A stretch of 64,000 nt of DNA from Cymbidium sinense (taxonomy: Eukaryota > Streptophyta > Magnoliopsida > Asparagales > Orchidaceae), in the NCBI GenBank assembly GCA_021442155.1, contig JAKCPB010001395.1, positions 1 to 64,000 on the forward strand, given 5' to 3'. This document shows positions 1-11,530 of the stretch, in pieces. Numbering within the stretch: position 1 is the stretch's first letter; each line of letters opens with the position of its first letter. Under the pieces are notes generated by a model. That model was not told the origin of the DNA. It did no database searches and saw only the letters and a program-made list of their open reading frames with translations. Position numbers and translations under genes: made by a program.

Positions 1-615
1 AGATAAATTCTAAAATAAGCTTAAATAAAGAAACTAGAAACACAGAACATTAAAAAATAAAATAAAACCTAAAACCTAAACCTAAAGATAAAAAATAAAA
101 CCTAAACCTAAAAATAATGTAAAGATGACTCAAGTAAAAGATTAACTTTATGCTTAAACTAAGATAAAAAACTAAAACTAAAATAAAATAAACCTAAAAT
201 AAATAAATTAAAAAAAAATTTAAAATAAACCTTAATAAAAATAAAATAAAATAAACTCAATTAAATAAAAAAATATAAATTAATTAAATAATCCCTTCTG
301 TGGGTTTATTTAATTTTTTTATTAAAGAAAATGTGAAACCCTAACCTTAAAATAACCACTAAAGCACTAAACTGTAAGCCACAAAACTACGACAACCAGA
401 CAATAAAATCACAAACATTAAACACTAAACCTAAATGAACTAAACAAATCCTACACACACCAAGCCACTAAACCTTGAAGCCTCCTGAGCCTAAACCACA
501 AAACCTAGGCCACTAACCCCCCCTCTGACCTAAACCTGTCCCAACCTAAATCCTAAGCCAATCCCAACCTAAACCTAAACACTAAACCACAAAACCCTAC
601 GACCCTAAACTCTAA
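1..615 (+). repeat. Degenerate telomere-like array (CCTAAA / A-rich)
   Basis: The tract consists of irregular CCTAAA, CCCTAAA, AAAATAAAATAAA and TAAACCTAAA words. The first 330 bases are almost all A-rich variants; canonical CCCTAAA words become commoner to the right. The orientation is CCCTAAA on the plus strand. A short T-rich stretch near 300-330 (beside a 'cccttctgtggg' word) resembles the 'ccccattctgtgggg' sequence at the strand switch near 42500. No open reading frame of substance is present. Confidence 0.8.
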
Positions 616-1077
616 TAATATGCAAAATCTTGATGGCGGGAACATCACTGCCAGAAGTGGGCTCAATCTAGATTTGGTAGGCTGACGTGGCCGGTTATCA
701 GGTGAGTGTGGGGGATTGAGAGAATCTTTGGTGGATATATGGAGGTGGTGGTTAGAGCAATGGTAGTTATGGAGGTGGGATGGCGGTAGAGGTTCTGCAG
801 TAGTGGTGGAGGGAGAGATGGGGATATGAAGGTGGATCAGCTGAGAGGCGGGGTTGTTCTCATGGGAACTAGAGAATTGAAGAACAAGCATATGCTCTTT
901 GCTTATGGAGCTCTTTCTGAGATGATTCTACTTATCTAGGGTTTTGAATTACTCTATGGGTGCTCATTTTTTATCTCTATGTAAAAACGTTGTGTCTTAG
1001 AAAACTTGGGGTGCTACTTGGTTGATGAAATCAAAAGAAGAAATGTTGAATCTGAATTTGTTCTCTGTTAAAAAGAA
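616..1077 (+). pseudogene. GR-RBP gene fragment, copy a (3' part + 3'UTR)
   Basis: This is a decayed 3' fragment of a plant glycine-rich RNA-binding protein gene. It starts inside the RRM domain at the equivalent of NGQNLDGRNIT ('caaaatcttgatggcgggaacatcac') and runs through a glycine-rich tail (GGT/GGA codons, 'tatggaggtggtgg') to a stop. A 3'UTR shared with the other copies follows, ending 'gaatttgttctctgttaaaaa'. Frameshifts interrupt the glycine tail, and RNP1 and RNP2 are missing, so no functional RNA-binding protein can be made. A minus-strand open frame over it (553-891) is only an antisense shadow. Confidence 0.75.
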
Positions 1078-1363
1078 ACCTTAAACCCTAAACCCTACTA
1101 CCCACCCTAAACCTAAACTTAAACCTGACTTAAAACCCCCAACCACAAACTAAACCCTAAACCACAAACCCCTAAACCCTACCCCTAAACCCAAACTAGC
1201 CCCCAACCTTAAACCTAAATCCTAAATCCTAAACCTAAACCACTGAACTCTAAACCACTAAACCTATAACCTGAGCCAAACCAACCTAACAAAACTTCTG
1301 ACCTAAAAAATTAAAACCTAATGTAAATGAAACCCTAAAGCCCTAAATTAACCATAAACCACA
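1078..1363 (+). repeat. Telomere-like CCCTAAA spacer
   Basis: Short degenerate CCCTAAA/CCTAAA tract separating GR-RBP copies a and b. Many units carry single-base changes (CCCTAAAT, CCACAAA, CTTAAAC). Confidence 0.8.
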
Positions 1364-1833
1364 GAATGGGTAGACAGATAGAAACATCACCATCAATTAG
1401 GCTCAGTATAAATTAGGTGGTGGAGGCGAAGGTGGAGGCGACGATTACCACAGTACTAGTGGGGGATGTAGAGGTGCAGGTGGATATGGAGGTGGTGGTT
1501 AGAGAAATGGTGGTTATGGAGGTAGGAGGAGCTATGGAAGTTATAGCTGTAGTGGTGGAGGAGGGATAGATCGGGGATATGATGGTGAATCTCGCTACTT
1601 GAGAGGCAAGGGAGGTTTTGGTGGGAACTGGAGAAACTAAAGAATGATCTAATTTTGCTTTGAGCATGGTTTCTTTATAGTAGAGATAGTTCTACTTATC
1701 TAGGGTTTTGATTTGCTCTATGTGTGCTCCTTTTTTATCAAGTCACTTGTGTCTTAAAAACTTGGGGTGCAACTTGGTTGATGAAATCAAAAGAAGAAAT
1801 GTTGAATATGAATTTATTCTTTATTAAAGAAAA
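1364..1833 (+). pseudogene. GR-RBP gene fragment, copy b
   Basis: Same unit as copy a. It begins with 'gaatgggtagacagatagaaa' (NG..DR.. with an in-frame stop where NGQNLDGRN is expected), then the TITNQAQ-like segment, a glycine-rich part with 'tatggaggtggtggttag', and the conserved 3'UTR with 'acttggttgatgaaatc' and 'gaagaaatgttgaat'. It ends in an A-rich stretch leading directly into CCCTAAA words. The minus-strand Thr/Ser-rich open frame at 1413-1667 is its antisense shadow. Nonfunctional. Confidence 0.77.
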
Positions 1834-2160
1834 CCCCTAAAGCACTAAAATTTATATCCAAAGCCTAAAACTAAACCTTAAAATACTAATACAAACCTAA
1901 ACTACATTAAACCTTAAACCCTAAACAAACCATCACTAAACCTAAACTCACAAACCCTAACCATGACCATAAACCCTAAACCTTAACCTAACCCTAAACC
2001 TCCTAAACCCTAAACCTAAACCTAAAACTTAAACCCTAAAACTAAACTACAGACAGCAATCTAAACCTATAACCCTAAAATCCCTAAAACTAAACTAACC
2101 CTACCCTAAACTAACCTAAACCTATCCCCAGGCCTTAAACCCTAAACCTTGAATAAAGAT
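1834..2160 (+). repeat. Telomere-like CCCTAAA array, right end of first block
   Basis: Degenerate CCCTAAA repeats with several adjacent correct units around 1915-2040. The array ends near 2155, where ordinary AT-rich sequence begins ('gatgtcattagggtagatc'). Confidence 0.8.
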
Positions 2161-2269
2161 GTCATTAGGGTAGATCTAAAGAATGACCTAATCTAAAATG
2201 GTAGCTAAAGAAAATGTCTTCAAGAGACTTTCCCTTGACTATTAGAGATTTGAATACCCTAAAACCTAA

Positions 2270-3720
2270 CCTTAAATCATATTATAATACCATATATTAT
2301 AATATAATGTAGCATCATATGTTTAAGCATGTAGTGATGTGTTTTTGGATGTTATAAGATGTTTCAAAAATTTTTAGAATATTATGGTATTGTGCCCTAT
2401 AGTCAATATTAAGATAAATCATAAATAAATTAGATGATGAAATTTGTTAAATTTGAAGTGGAATTAGGTTACCGTACCAAAGGTGTGTTATGCTACTTGT
2501 AGTCTAAAAAGTAAGATTTTATGTTCAAAATAAATTTTATATGTTGGAGCATAGTATATCATCATATATCATAATATATTATGCTAAGAATTTTAAATTA
2601 TTTTAGTATTTTATAATCATGCAGTCAAGCCTATACTAGAATTATTTATAAAAATGTTTACTTATACTTTTAAATGGTGGAATTTGGTGAAATTCACAAT
2701 AGGTAGAGCATGGCATCGTAATATATTATTTCAATTTAAAATATGTAAGTTATATGACTAAAATATATAGTTTTTTATTGTTTAGGTTAATTTTATGATT
2801 TTTTATCTTAAGCAATCCCTTGTGATGTGATATGCAATATAATATAATATAATATGATATAGTGTATTATAATATAGTATGCCATAACATAGTGTACACC
2901 ATACATTATAGCATACTATTGTGTATTACTACTTGTTGTTTTGAATATTTTAGTTTGTTATAGTATGATGTAGTAGAGTTTGTGCTTGCATAATTCTTAA
3001 AAATACTAATTTATAGGCTAAGATGATGGAATTTGGCCAAATATAAGGTAAGCTTTAGGGAAAATCATTGGGGGTGTGCTATGGTGTGTCATTTAATCAA
3101 AAGAATGGAAATTTTCTTCCAAAATAAATGTTCATTTTTCAACCAAATTTTATAAATTTTTTGCTTAAAGTGATTCATTTTAAGGTGTAATGTAAGATAA
3201 TATATTATATAAAAGCATATTAAAATATAATGTACATAACAATATAAATTCACATATATATGAATGTGGTGGTGTGTTACTAAATGTTAATGTACATTTT
3301 AGTATGTTGTACTTTTGTTATAATACATTGGGTCAAAACTCAAAAAATGCTAATTTGAAGGTTGAGATGGAAGAATTTGGCCAAATTCACGGCACACACT
3401 AATAATTATGTTCCATTTATAATAGAAAAAATAACAATTTTGCATCCAAAATGAACATTATTCATAGAGAAAATTTTGTTTATTTTTTATTCTAATGAGG
3501 TGTAATGTTAGACAATATATTAGATTATAGAAAATTATAATATAACATCATATATTATAATATAATTTTTGTGTTAATTCACACAATAATATGTTTAGCA
3601 TGATATTGTTTAGTTAGTTTTAGCTTGTACCAACACAAATCATAAAATGTTGATTACAATGTTAAGATGCTGTAATTTGATGAATACATTGTTAGGCTTT
3701 TGGTTGAAGTATTAAGGTGT
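2270..3720. repeat. AT-rich degenerate tandem satellite, ~240-350 bp period
   Basis: A recurring module contains 'gatggaatttggccaaattc' or close variants near 2434, 2676, 3024, 3370 and 3667 (spacings about 242, 348, 346, 297). Each is followed by a 'tccaaaataaatgttcat'-like segment and a TATAATATAATA-rich segment. Divergence between units is high, so this is an old array. No coding capacity or similarity to the telomere-like DNA was seen. Confidence 0.65.
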
Positions 3721-3729
3721 GCATAAGAG

Positions 3730-4320
3730 AAGAAATAAGATTTGATGAGAATTCCATGTTAAGGACATGGAGGGAGATCCGCTAGGGGATCACACATGCA
3801 TTGGACATGACATGTGAGGGGTCTATGTCGAGGGAATAAAAGAAGAAAATCTATTGGGGATAAGGTTTGAATTTGATTTGATTATATGATTTATGGAAAG
3901 AAGATACACTAGGGATAACAATCTATAATCCATTGGGGATTAAGATTGAATTGTATTTAATCTATTTTGTTTTAATTAATATGGAGGCATATCTGCTAGA
4001 GATATGGGCTCGAGTCCACAGGGGATCGAGTATATGAACCTTCCACTAGAGAAGTAGGTTTGAGCTATCCACTGGGGATTGAGATTTGAGTTTGATTTTG
4101 TAGATTAGTTTGGGGATGTATCCACTGGGAATAAGAGTTTTGTTGGATTTCTTTGATTTAGACTCTACCGGGGGAGTTAGTTTAATTTGGCTGCATTGGG
4201 GATGTTGGTTTTGAATTTGATTTGTTTGCTTGACTTTTTTGTATATGATCAAAAGCACCATTGAGGAGAAGGGTATAATTTAACTCCACTAGGAAAAATC
4301 ATATTGGGTTTAATTTAATC
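3730..4320 (-). repeat. Short degenerate repeats in gypsy 3' region
   Basis: A phrase like 'ccactggggattgag' followed by 'tttgaatttgattt' recurs every 45-80 bases (about 3860, 3935, 4010, 4066, 4120, 4195). The repeats follow the 3' non-coding region of the minus-strand gypsy element. The minus-strand open frame at 4046-4261 simply runs through them and matches nothing I recognise. Confidence 0.55.
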
Positions 4321-4329
4321 TGATTTAAT

Positions 4330-5600
4330 GAATGGATCATGCTGGTGTGCGATGGACCCACTAAGAAGGGGCTATATCAGACCTATCCTATCTCAAATTT
4401 ATAAATCCGAATAGATAGTCTCTTAGCAGCGGGATAGAGCTAGCCAACCTATGGGGTTGCATTTCGGTATGCAATGACTGTGCTAGGAAGAAGGTGTAGC
4501 AAACTTACATCTTCTAAAGCAGAGAACAAACAATGGGTGACCTGTCGGTAGCACAATAAATCAAACTCGACTTAGGGGCGACTACTGAGTGAATGCCTCT
4601 GGGGACCTATATCAACTCAAGAGTAGTCAGGAGATTCTTATAAGGAGTTTCTTGTGCCTAAGATAGAATGCACCTTGGGAAAAGGTATCGCTAGGTGTCC
4701 TCTAATCCACAAGTGAATATATATATTTTGTTTTATGTTTGTGAACCTTGTTGGTGTCGAGGGAACACAGAAGGAGGTATGTTATATTAATTTATCTCAG
4801 TTCTTGGACCAAGGGAGAATCTACACATCCATAAGATGGATTCTCCAACCATAGGATTTTCTAGGAAAGGGGCGTCATCGATGATAGTAACCATTATCTA
4901 AATGGGGTCACAAAGGATGTGATCCAAATATAGTGCCCATAAGGAGAGGTCTTTGGGGGCATTATCCTCATGCCATGGAGAAAGCTTATAGGTGCGATGG
5001 TCAACTCAAGGAGAAAACACTTACATGCCATGGGTGGTATATTAGTGCCAACCAACATAAGTTGTATCCATTAGCATAGTCGGAACCAACCAACCTAAAG
5101 TGCTCGTTAGTATTCAATGATAAATTTGAAAAGAAAGCATGTAGGCTTCAAACTTTCCAAGCAGAATTGATCATCGATATAGTTTATCATTGGAAGGATA
5201 GATGTTATCTAACTTAGATTGACTACTGGAGGAAGGAAGGACTAGACTGACTTGAAGTAGTCGGGGAGGGAAGGCCACTAGGGAACTTATCTTAAAAAAA
5301 TATAACTTGGTGCGAAGGCTAATCAAGAAGAAAGCATGGCAGACTCACATCCTCTTAAATAAATGCCAACATGGGCGACTACTAGCCACAATAAGGCCTA
5401 CCAAACTAACAAGGCTCTCATTGGTGTGTAGTGGTGAAGTAAGGAAGGAAAACATAGCAAACTTACATCCTCCAAAGCAAGAAGACCACTTGGGGGGACA
5501 CACTAGCATGGTAGCATGGGCTGACCTAGGAGCTTTGGTGAGGTGTTATCTCAACTTCAGTAGCCAAGACTAAAGATATGTGTTTATTTTATTTGCTTGT
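4330..5600 (-). repeat. Gypsy post-pol region with duplicated segments
   Basis: Segments resembling 'agcaaacttacatcctcc' followed by 'gggcgactac' occur near 4498, 5335 and 5457, with further related phrases between them. The open frame at 5307-5573 on the plus strand lies across two of these repeats and is probably chance. I infer that this is the untranslated stretch between integrase and the 3' LTR. No LTR terminus could be fixed. Confidence 0.5.
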
Positions 5601-5799
5601 GTGTAGTTTGTGTTGTGTGTTCGATGAAGGATAGGACCGCTTGGGTTCTTCACCTACCTAAACACATCATGGAGAATTCACAAACAAGAATACTTTCAAC
5701 ATGGAAGAGATTGAATTCAAAATTAAATTTTCATTAATGATAATTATTTTTTAACATGATTTATAATATTTCTTTAAGTAGAGCCCATTAATTGGAAGC

Positions 5800-6330
5800 A
5801 TTGGGAGCTCTCCCTTATGATTAATAAGCTGATAAGATACTCCTTGGTAGGCCTTCTCTATGGCAAAAGGGCCTTCCCAAGTGGGTCTGCCTCCCATCTT
5901 CTGACGATGATCTCTCCTTAGAACTAAAATAAGCTCTCCTACTTAAAAAGCTCTAGGACGGACCAACTTGTTGTGAGCTTGAATCATTTTAGCTTTGTAC
6001 AACTTAAGGTTTTGGCTTGTCCACAGGTGTCTCTCCTCCAAAGTTTTGAGCTCTTCTAATTGCAACTTATCATTTTGCTTTGTTGTGATCTTGTTACCCA
6101 CAGTTATCCTTCAAGATGGGAGTTGGACTTCTAATGATAGAATGACTTTGGAACCATACACTAAGAAGAAAGTAGTAGAATGAGTTGGAGTTCTATATGT
6201 GGTGCGGTAGGCCCACAAGGCTTCAACTAAGCACTCAAACTATCATTATTCTTGATTTTCTTCTTCAGTATTTGGATGAGAGTTTTATTAAAAGCTTTTG
6301 CTAAGCTATTTTCCCACGAGTAGTTGATGG
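5800..6330 (-). pseudogene. Gypsy integrase C-terminal region
   Basis: Minus-strand translation in shifting frames gives pieces typical of the gypsy integrase C-terminus: a GELILVLRRDHRQKMGG-like stretch followed by RPTWEGPFAIEKAYQG, the 'W.GP' motif of the GPY/F-type domain. Upstream (6180-6330) are remnants of the 'SLAKAFNKTLI' and 'AYR...P' region. Several stops interrupt it. It lies directly downstream of the integrase catalytic remnant. Confidence 0.6.
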
Positions 6331-6415
6331 CAAAATATCTCCAATCTATGCTTTATCTCTCGGCAAAGTTGTTGATCTCGGTGCTTTTGAATGCAATACC
6401 ATTATCAGATATAAT

Positions 6416-6817
6416 TCATCGAGGCACTCTGAACCTATATACGACATGGTTTCTAAAAAATTGGAGCACATGATGAGCTGTGACCTCTCTGAGTGCAATC
6501 GTCTTCATACATTTGGAAAAGTAGTTAATAACTGCTAAGATGAAATGATGATCCTTGGAAGAAGGAGGATCAATCGGACCGACTATGCCAGTACCCCAAC
6601 ACTCGAATGTCCATGAGGCCAAAATAGGATGTAGAATGTTGATTGGTTCGTGTAGGACAACACCATGTATTTGATGAAGGCTGAGGTAGTAGAGTGCAAT
6701 TTCCTTCCCTTCATCATTGGCTTGGGCCAACAAAGCACCAAGGGAGTCATCTAAAGTGATAGTGTAAAGTATGAGTGGCTTGCCCAGGATAAGGGTTGCT
6801 AGAACCGGGGGAATCAT
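6416..6817 (-). pseudogene. Gypsy RNase H / integrase remnant (internal deletion)
   Basis: One 133-codon open frame joins two domains. Residues 1-47 resemble the start of gypsy RNase H (LDDSLGALLAQ, then EIALYYLS). Residues 68-133 resemble the integrase core (WGTGIVGPIDPPSSK, FILAVINYFSK, VVYRFRVPR). The bulk of RNase H and the integrase zinc-binding domain are missing. In the normal 'W.TDIVGP' motif the first catalytic Asp is Gly here. The reading frame has survived the deletion, but the enzyme would be inactive. Confidence 0.7.
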
Positions 6818-6899
6818 TAAGTAATGCTTGATGTCTTTGAAGGCATTCTCGCACTTGTCATCCCATTTATGCTTGGCATTCTTTTTGAAAAGTACTGAG

Positions 6900-7600
6900 A
6901 ATGTTTGACATCTTCACGATAAGTTGGATATAAGGAGTCTTAGATACTCCAACCGCCCTTAGAGTGATCTAAGTTGAGTTAAAATTATAGGGGGTGGAAA
7001 TTCTAATATCACCTTGTTCTTCTCTAGATTGATTTTGATTCCACGGTGTGGGACAAACAAGGAATTTCCACGAATACTTGAATACACACTTTAGAGGGAT
7101 CGTTTTGAGGTTATATTGTCTTAACTATTAGAAAACTACTCTCAAGTCAAAGAGATGGTCTTCCTTTCCTCTACTTTTGACCATGAGATCATCGACATAA
7201 CTCGACTTCGACTTGATGAATGAGTTCATCGAAGATTTGAGTCATAGCCTATGTATGTAGCAGACATTTTTTAAAAGCGAAGGCATGACCTTATAGCAAT
7301 AGATTTCAATTGAGGGTTCTAAAGTAGTGTTTCTTTCATCTTCAGGGGCCATCTTTATTTAGTTATATCCATATGAGCCATCCATGAAATAGAAGACTAC
7401 ATGAGATGAGGCAATGTCCACCATCGACTCACGATTGGTAGTAAAATTCTTCTTTTGGACATGCCTTATTTAAATCCCTAAAATCGAAGCATATGTGAAT
7501 TTGGCTACTCTTTTTCTTAGTTGGGATGATGTTGGCTAACCAAGAAGGGTATTTTTCTACTTGGATGAAGCTAGCATCAATTAATTTATTGACTTCATAA
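6900..7600 (-). pseudogene. Gypsy reverse transcriptase remnant
   Basis: Minus-strand fragments in several frames match the gypsy RT order: a FMDG/SYGYNQIKMAPEDE-like segment near 7340-7390, a YCYK.MPF-like segment near 7290, MTQIFDELIHQVEV near 7210-7250, and an intact YVDDLM active-site motif at 7188-7199. Frameshifts and stops separate them. Upstream is the pre-RT segment (7609-8076), downstream RNase H. Confidence 0.65.
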
Positions 7601-7608
7601 TTCACCTA

Positions 7609-8076
7609 TTATTCTATGTCTAATTGTATGCATCTAGGAGCTTGCTTGATAGGGTTAGTAGTAGGCTCTATTGCTAGTTTATGAACCGCTACGTCAGGAG
7701 CCAATCCAAACATATCTTCATAACACCATGCAAAGTACTCCTTAAACTCAGTCAATAGCCTAACTAAGTCATTGGTTTCAATTTCATTCAATAAAAGATG
7801 TATATGTCGGTGTGGATCTTCTTGTTCTAAGATAATTTCCTTGAGCTCATCAATGGTTGACTTGATCTCTTCTTCAAATTTTGGTGGTGCACTTTTGACT
7901 CCAAAATTATCTGGATCATCTAAAGTTTCTAAGCACAGCTCCTCATATGAGTTAATGTGATTTGAAAAGAGCCTATCAGATTCCAAATAGTTGGTAATGA
8001 CTAAGCAATAATTGTCATCATCGACTGGACCCACTATACTGAATCCTAGTCCCGGTCTTGACTGAGGGCTTTGCAT
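7609..8076 (-). pseudogene. Gypsy pre-RT linker segment
   Basis: An open frame of 155 codons matches the segment between protease and RT in Tat-like gypsy polyproteins: NHINSYEELCLETLDDPD, then FEEEIKSTIDELKEI, LLNEIETNDLVRLLTEFKEYFAW, and VAVHKLAIEPTTNPIKQAPR just before RT. This is the best-preserved gypsy coding piece here. The Met shown as the start is internal to a polyprotein, not a real initiation site. The plus-strand frame at 7772-7960 is its shadow. Confidence 0.7.
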
Positions 8077-8749
8077 TTATTCTTCCAAATTATTTTGAAG
8101 TATTCTAACTTATGCTTTGACCAAATATATGGGATTAACCCTTTCTTTGCTAAATTATGAACACAAGATAAGTACCAATCAAAAGGTAATTATATTAAAT
8201 CTTTATATGAGACATCCTCAAGTTCTACATCAACTTCTTGATTTGAGGATGATGCTCCCAAAAAGAACCTCTGAGTCTTCACACCTATGGATGACTTAGA
8301 GGCTTCCTTAACTACCAAACCCTTAGCTTTTTGAGAGGAAAGTGGGATTAAAGCTAAAGTTTCCAACTGATGTCTAACTATTTCACATATAAACTTAGAT
8401 ACACTTATGATTTGCTTTGGAGCTCAGTCTTCATCACTATGTGGCTCAAGTTCACCGCCAAGGGAATCTACTGTTGAGAAGAGCTGGCTGGTGTGCTAAC
8501 CATATAAGGCTCATCTTATGAACTAGATTCTAAGTCTATTTGGATAGCAGGTGTACTCATGGAAGATAGGATATATCTTCTATTGGGTGGCCACTAAAGA
8601 GGTTTTCCACCCCTGAGACTGCCTCTAAACTGGCCTCTTCCTCTACATGATGGAGGTTAGGTCAACCTACCCATATGTTCAAAGGGAGTAACAAACTATG
8701 GGTGGAATCTAATGTTAGGCTCCACTTCCTCCTCCAAGTCTATTTTGCT

Positions 8750-8835
8750 CCCTTTTATTTTCTTTTTCATTTTTTCTTTTCTTTTCCTTTTCTTTTTCTC
8801 TTTCCTTTTCTTTTTCTTTTCCTTTTTTTTCTAAA
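8750..8835. repeat. Homopyrimidine/homopurine tract
   Basis: About 85 bases on the plus strand are nearly all C/T (CTTTTC, CCTTTT, TTTTTC words). On the gypsy sense strand this is a GAAAAG-rich polypurine run encoding a Lys/Glu-rich linker between protease and the pre-RT segment. Such runs can adopt triplex (H-DNA) structure. The plus-strand Phe/Leu-rich frame at 8675-8875 is a by-product. Confidence 0.7.
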
Positions 8836-8879
8836 CTTTGGCCAAGTTCACAAGAGTAGACTTGTTAATTTTTAGGGAG

Positions 8880-9130
8880 GTAGTAAGCTGCATCCTCATA
8901 TATGCTAACCTCATGAACTGTAAATGGCTTGAGATCTCCTTTGACATAGTAGATGATCCCACCTCTTATGAACTTTATACACTGATATAGAGAGGATGGA
9001 ACTATGTTATTCTCATGTATCCATGGTCTCAGAAGCAAAGCATTGAAAGATGTATCCGAGTTTATAATGTGAAACTTGGCTTCAGTCTTCTAATCATCTA
9101 TATCCAAGGGCAACACTATGGAACCTAAGG
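8880..9130 (-). pseudogene. Gypsy aspartic protease C-terminal part
   Basis: The minus strand reads, with one stop: GSIVLPLDIDD, then KTEAKFHIINSDTSFNALL, RPWIHENNIVPSILYQCIKF, and DLKPFTVHE. This corresponds to the 'FHVIDADTSYN.LLGRPWIH...PST.HQC.KF' segment that follows the protease active site in plant gypsy elements. Its N-terminal partner (18817-19047) lies 9.7 kb away on the same strand. Confidence 0.7.
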
Positions 9131-9379
9131 CCTATTGACCTCAATTTTGGAGTGCGGATTCAATATTCCCATCTTAGACTTAGGATTCTTCTAGATACTA
9201 AGACTTCCCTAGTCATAAGACACTTGTAACAATTAGGTAAACACTTCACCTAATCTTAAAGACTTAGAATGGTTAACCATAGGGTTAGGTTATGCCTTAG
9301 GGATTATAATAATTATCCTACAACCCAAATCCAATTTATGTTCACCTTCTCAAACCAAACATTAAGTTCAATTCAAACA

Positions 9380-9950
9380 TCAAATTCAAATCCAAATCCA
9401 AACCCAAATTCCAAAACCAAATGATTGAAGCCCATGATCAAATCCAAACTTAAAACCCTTCCTAAGCCATATGACCTCTCCCATGGACTTTGCCAAATCT
9501 TAATCCAAATCAATTTAAAATCAATTGATTTTCTTATAATCAATTTATATCTTTAATTATCTTCTTAAATAAAAAAGTAAAATCTACATTCAAATGATCA
9601 GAAATAAATTAAACTAAATCAAATTAAATCAAAACCCTTTCTAAGCCATATGACCTATCCCATGGACTTAGCCAAATCATAATCCAAATATAGTCAAGCT
9701 CGATTGATTTTATCACAAAGCAATCATATTTTCAATCATCTTCATAAATTTAAATGGAATATACATTTAAATCATGAAAACTAAATCAAACCAAATCAAA
9801 ATCCAACATAAGCAACATGACCCAACTCCATGGACTTAGTCAAATTCCTTCATTCCAAAACCCAAACTCAATTGATTTTCTTATGAATCAATCATACCTT
9901 CAATCATATTCAAAACACAAATGAAATCTACAATCATCAAACCAAAATCA
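9380..9950. repeat. Three-copy tandem module, ~175 bp
   Basis: The phrase 'ccatggactt' preceded by 'agccatatgacc' recurs at 9481, 9660 and 9829 (periods 179 and 169). Each is followed by 'caattgattttctta' and 'caatcatatcttcaatcat'-like sequence. The surrounding DNA to about 10660 is rich in 'ccaaatt' and 'aaccaaatcaaa' words, with no coding signal. Confidence 0.7.
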
Positions 9951-11470
9951 ACCCAAGTCAAACCCAACTTAACCCTTTTGACTTGAAATGTTTAAATGAA
10001 CCAAACATTTGAACCCAAGCCAATTGCAATTGAATTTATATATCAATACTAAATCCATATATAAACTCTCGTCGAACTCAACCCAAAATTAAGCCAAATC
10101 AAATTGGTCCACTTGACCCAAAGTGGCCAATTTGACCTATTGAGCAAGTTGTAATCCTACCCAAATTGGATTGAACTAAGCCCATCAAAACCTCCCATCA
10201 TGATTGTTGATCACCTTAGGTTGATCAGTTATCACAAATTGTGTCAAACCAAGTCAACTTGGTCATTTCACCAAGTCAACCCCTTAACCCATATGAATCC
10301 AAACTAGCCAAATTGCATATGCCAAATCCATGAAATTAATAATTCATACCAAATAAAAATCAATATTTGAATGACTTGACCTTCAAACCAAATTGGCCCT
10401 CTTGACCCAATTTGATTGGCTCAAATAAAAATATAAACTAAATTGATTGCAACAAATGGCTCAAGTTCATTACAAATTGATTGTTGAACTTGACCAAAAT
10501 ATGATTGGACCTAATTGAACCCAATTAACCAAACTTAGCCCAAATTAAAGGTTGAAGTTGGACTAAATCAAAACCAAATCCAAATTAATTGAAACTAAAG
10601 CCACCAATCATTTTCAATTGGTCAACTAAACCCAAACCAACACATAACCCAAGCCAAATGATTCCTCTTTGGCAGCCACCTCTGCACTTTCAACCAACCA
10701 AGCCGAGCCAACTCACCTCCTCCTTACCATTCATGACTCCCTAAGATGGTCGGACAGCCACTAGAAGCCAAACTAGATCCCACCCGATCAAGATGATGGA
10801 AGGGATGGGTGTGTATGCACCCTTGTTTCCACATAAACATAAATAAAAATCATTCCTCAGAGCCCTACCTACCCAAGACAAGTTGTTAGAGCCATTCCTT
10901 AAGATCCTAAACTCATTACTCGATCAAAAAATTCCATTCCCATTAGTCCCAAAATAGGACACTCCCATTTCTAACCTAACTTCCCCTTTTCTCCATCAAA
11001 CTCAATCTAACCACCCTGACGTTGAGCAAGAATGAATCATCTCCCAAGCTTCTCGAGCACTGGAGGTGGGACTTTGATCAAAGATGAGCTCAAAATCAGC
11101 AGTTCTTGGCCTTCCAAGCTACCATCAAAGAATTGATCCAATTGTTGGTCAACAGGGCTCTGTCTCCACCACATGAATCTTCCTTAATCATTCAAGATGC
11201 TAAACTTGAGCTCTAGCAAGGTATGCTTCAAATAGAAATCCTTACAAAAAAATGGGTTGGAGATTTTTGAAGAAAACTTGCATCTCATGTGATCTTGACT
11301 ATTGGATCCCCTCTGATCGATGTCGTGAAGGTGTGGGATCCTTTTGGAGTAGATCCGAGCTAGGGTAAGCTCGGATCAAGTGAGCAATGGTGGATGCACT
11401 CCATTCTCCCACACTCATGTGATGTTAGATCACACACCATCTATTCCACATGATTAGAATGGATGGTGGT
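9950..11470. other. Non-coding segment left of the LINE
   Basis: 9950-10660 is A/C-rich with many 'aaccaaatt' and 'gaccca' words. 10660-11470 has more balanced composition, with phrases such as 'ggaggtgggactttgatcaaag', but no frame longer than a few dozen codons and no recognised domain. It may be untranslated leader or decayed gag of the insertion block; I cannot show this. Confidence 0.4.
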
Positions 11471-11471
11471 G

Positions 11472-11488
11472 ATTAGATCTGCTTGATC
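11472..11488 (+). repeat. RTE LINE target-site duplication, left copy
   Basis: 17-bp 'attagatctgcttgatc' directly abuts the LINE's (CAA)n tail. Its partner at 14308-14324 differs by one base (t/c at the ninth position). This defines the insertion site. Confidence 0.85.

Positions 11489-11529
<41 letters not shown>
11488..11529 (+). repeat. (CAA)14 tail of the LINE
   Basis: Fourteen uninterrupted CAA units, that is (TTG)n on the LINE's sense strand. RTE elements end in short simple repeats rather than poly(A). The first C overlaps the target-site duplication. Confidence 0.95.

Positions 11530-11530
<1 letters not shown>

Larger units (their letters stand above)
3730..9140 (-). mobile_element. 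Ty3/gypsy LTR retrotransposon, 3' half (Tat-like layout), decayed
   Basis: Read on the minus strand, 9140 to 5800 gives, in order: protease C-terminus, a Lys/Glu-rich linker, a pre-RT segment, RT with YVDD, RNase H/integrase remnants and the integrase C-terminus. This is the gypsy order. A roughly 2 kb region with internal repeats lies downstream of integrase; such a region before the 3' LTR is typical of Tat/Ogre-type elements. The matching gag and N-terminal protease lie at 18780-20310, so a block of about 9.6 kb separates the halves. I could not define LTR ends. All domains carry stops or frameshifts. Confidence 0.72.

Noticed and set aside
1..2160. True chromosome end
   Set aside because: The plus-strand CCCTAAA orientation would fit a left chromosome end, but the repeats are heavily degenerate, hold gene pieces and do not become purer toward base 1. 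An interstitial array is more likely.
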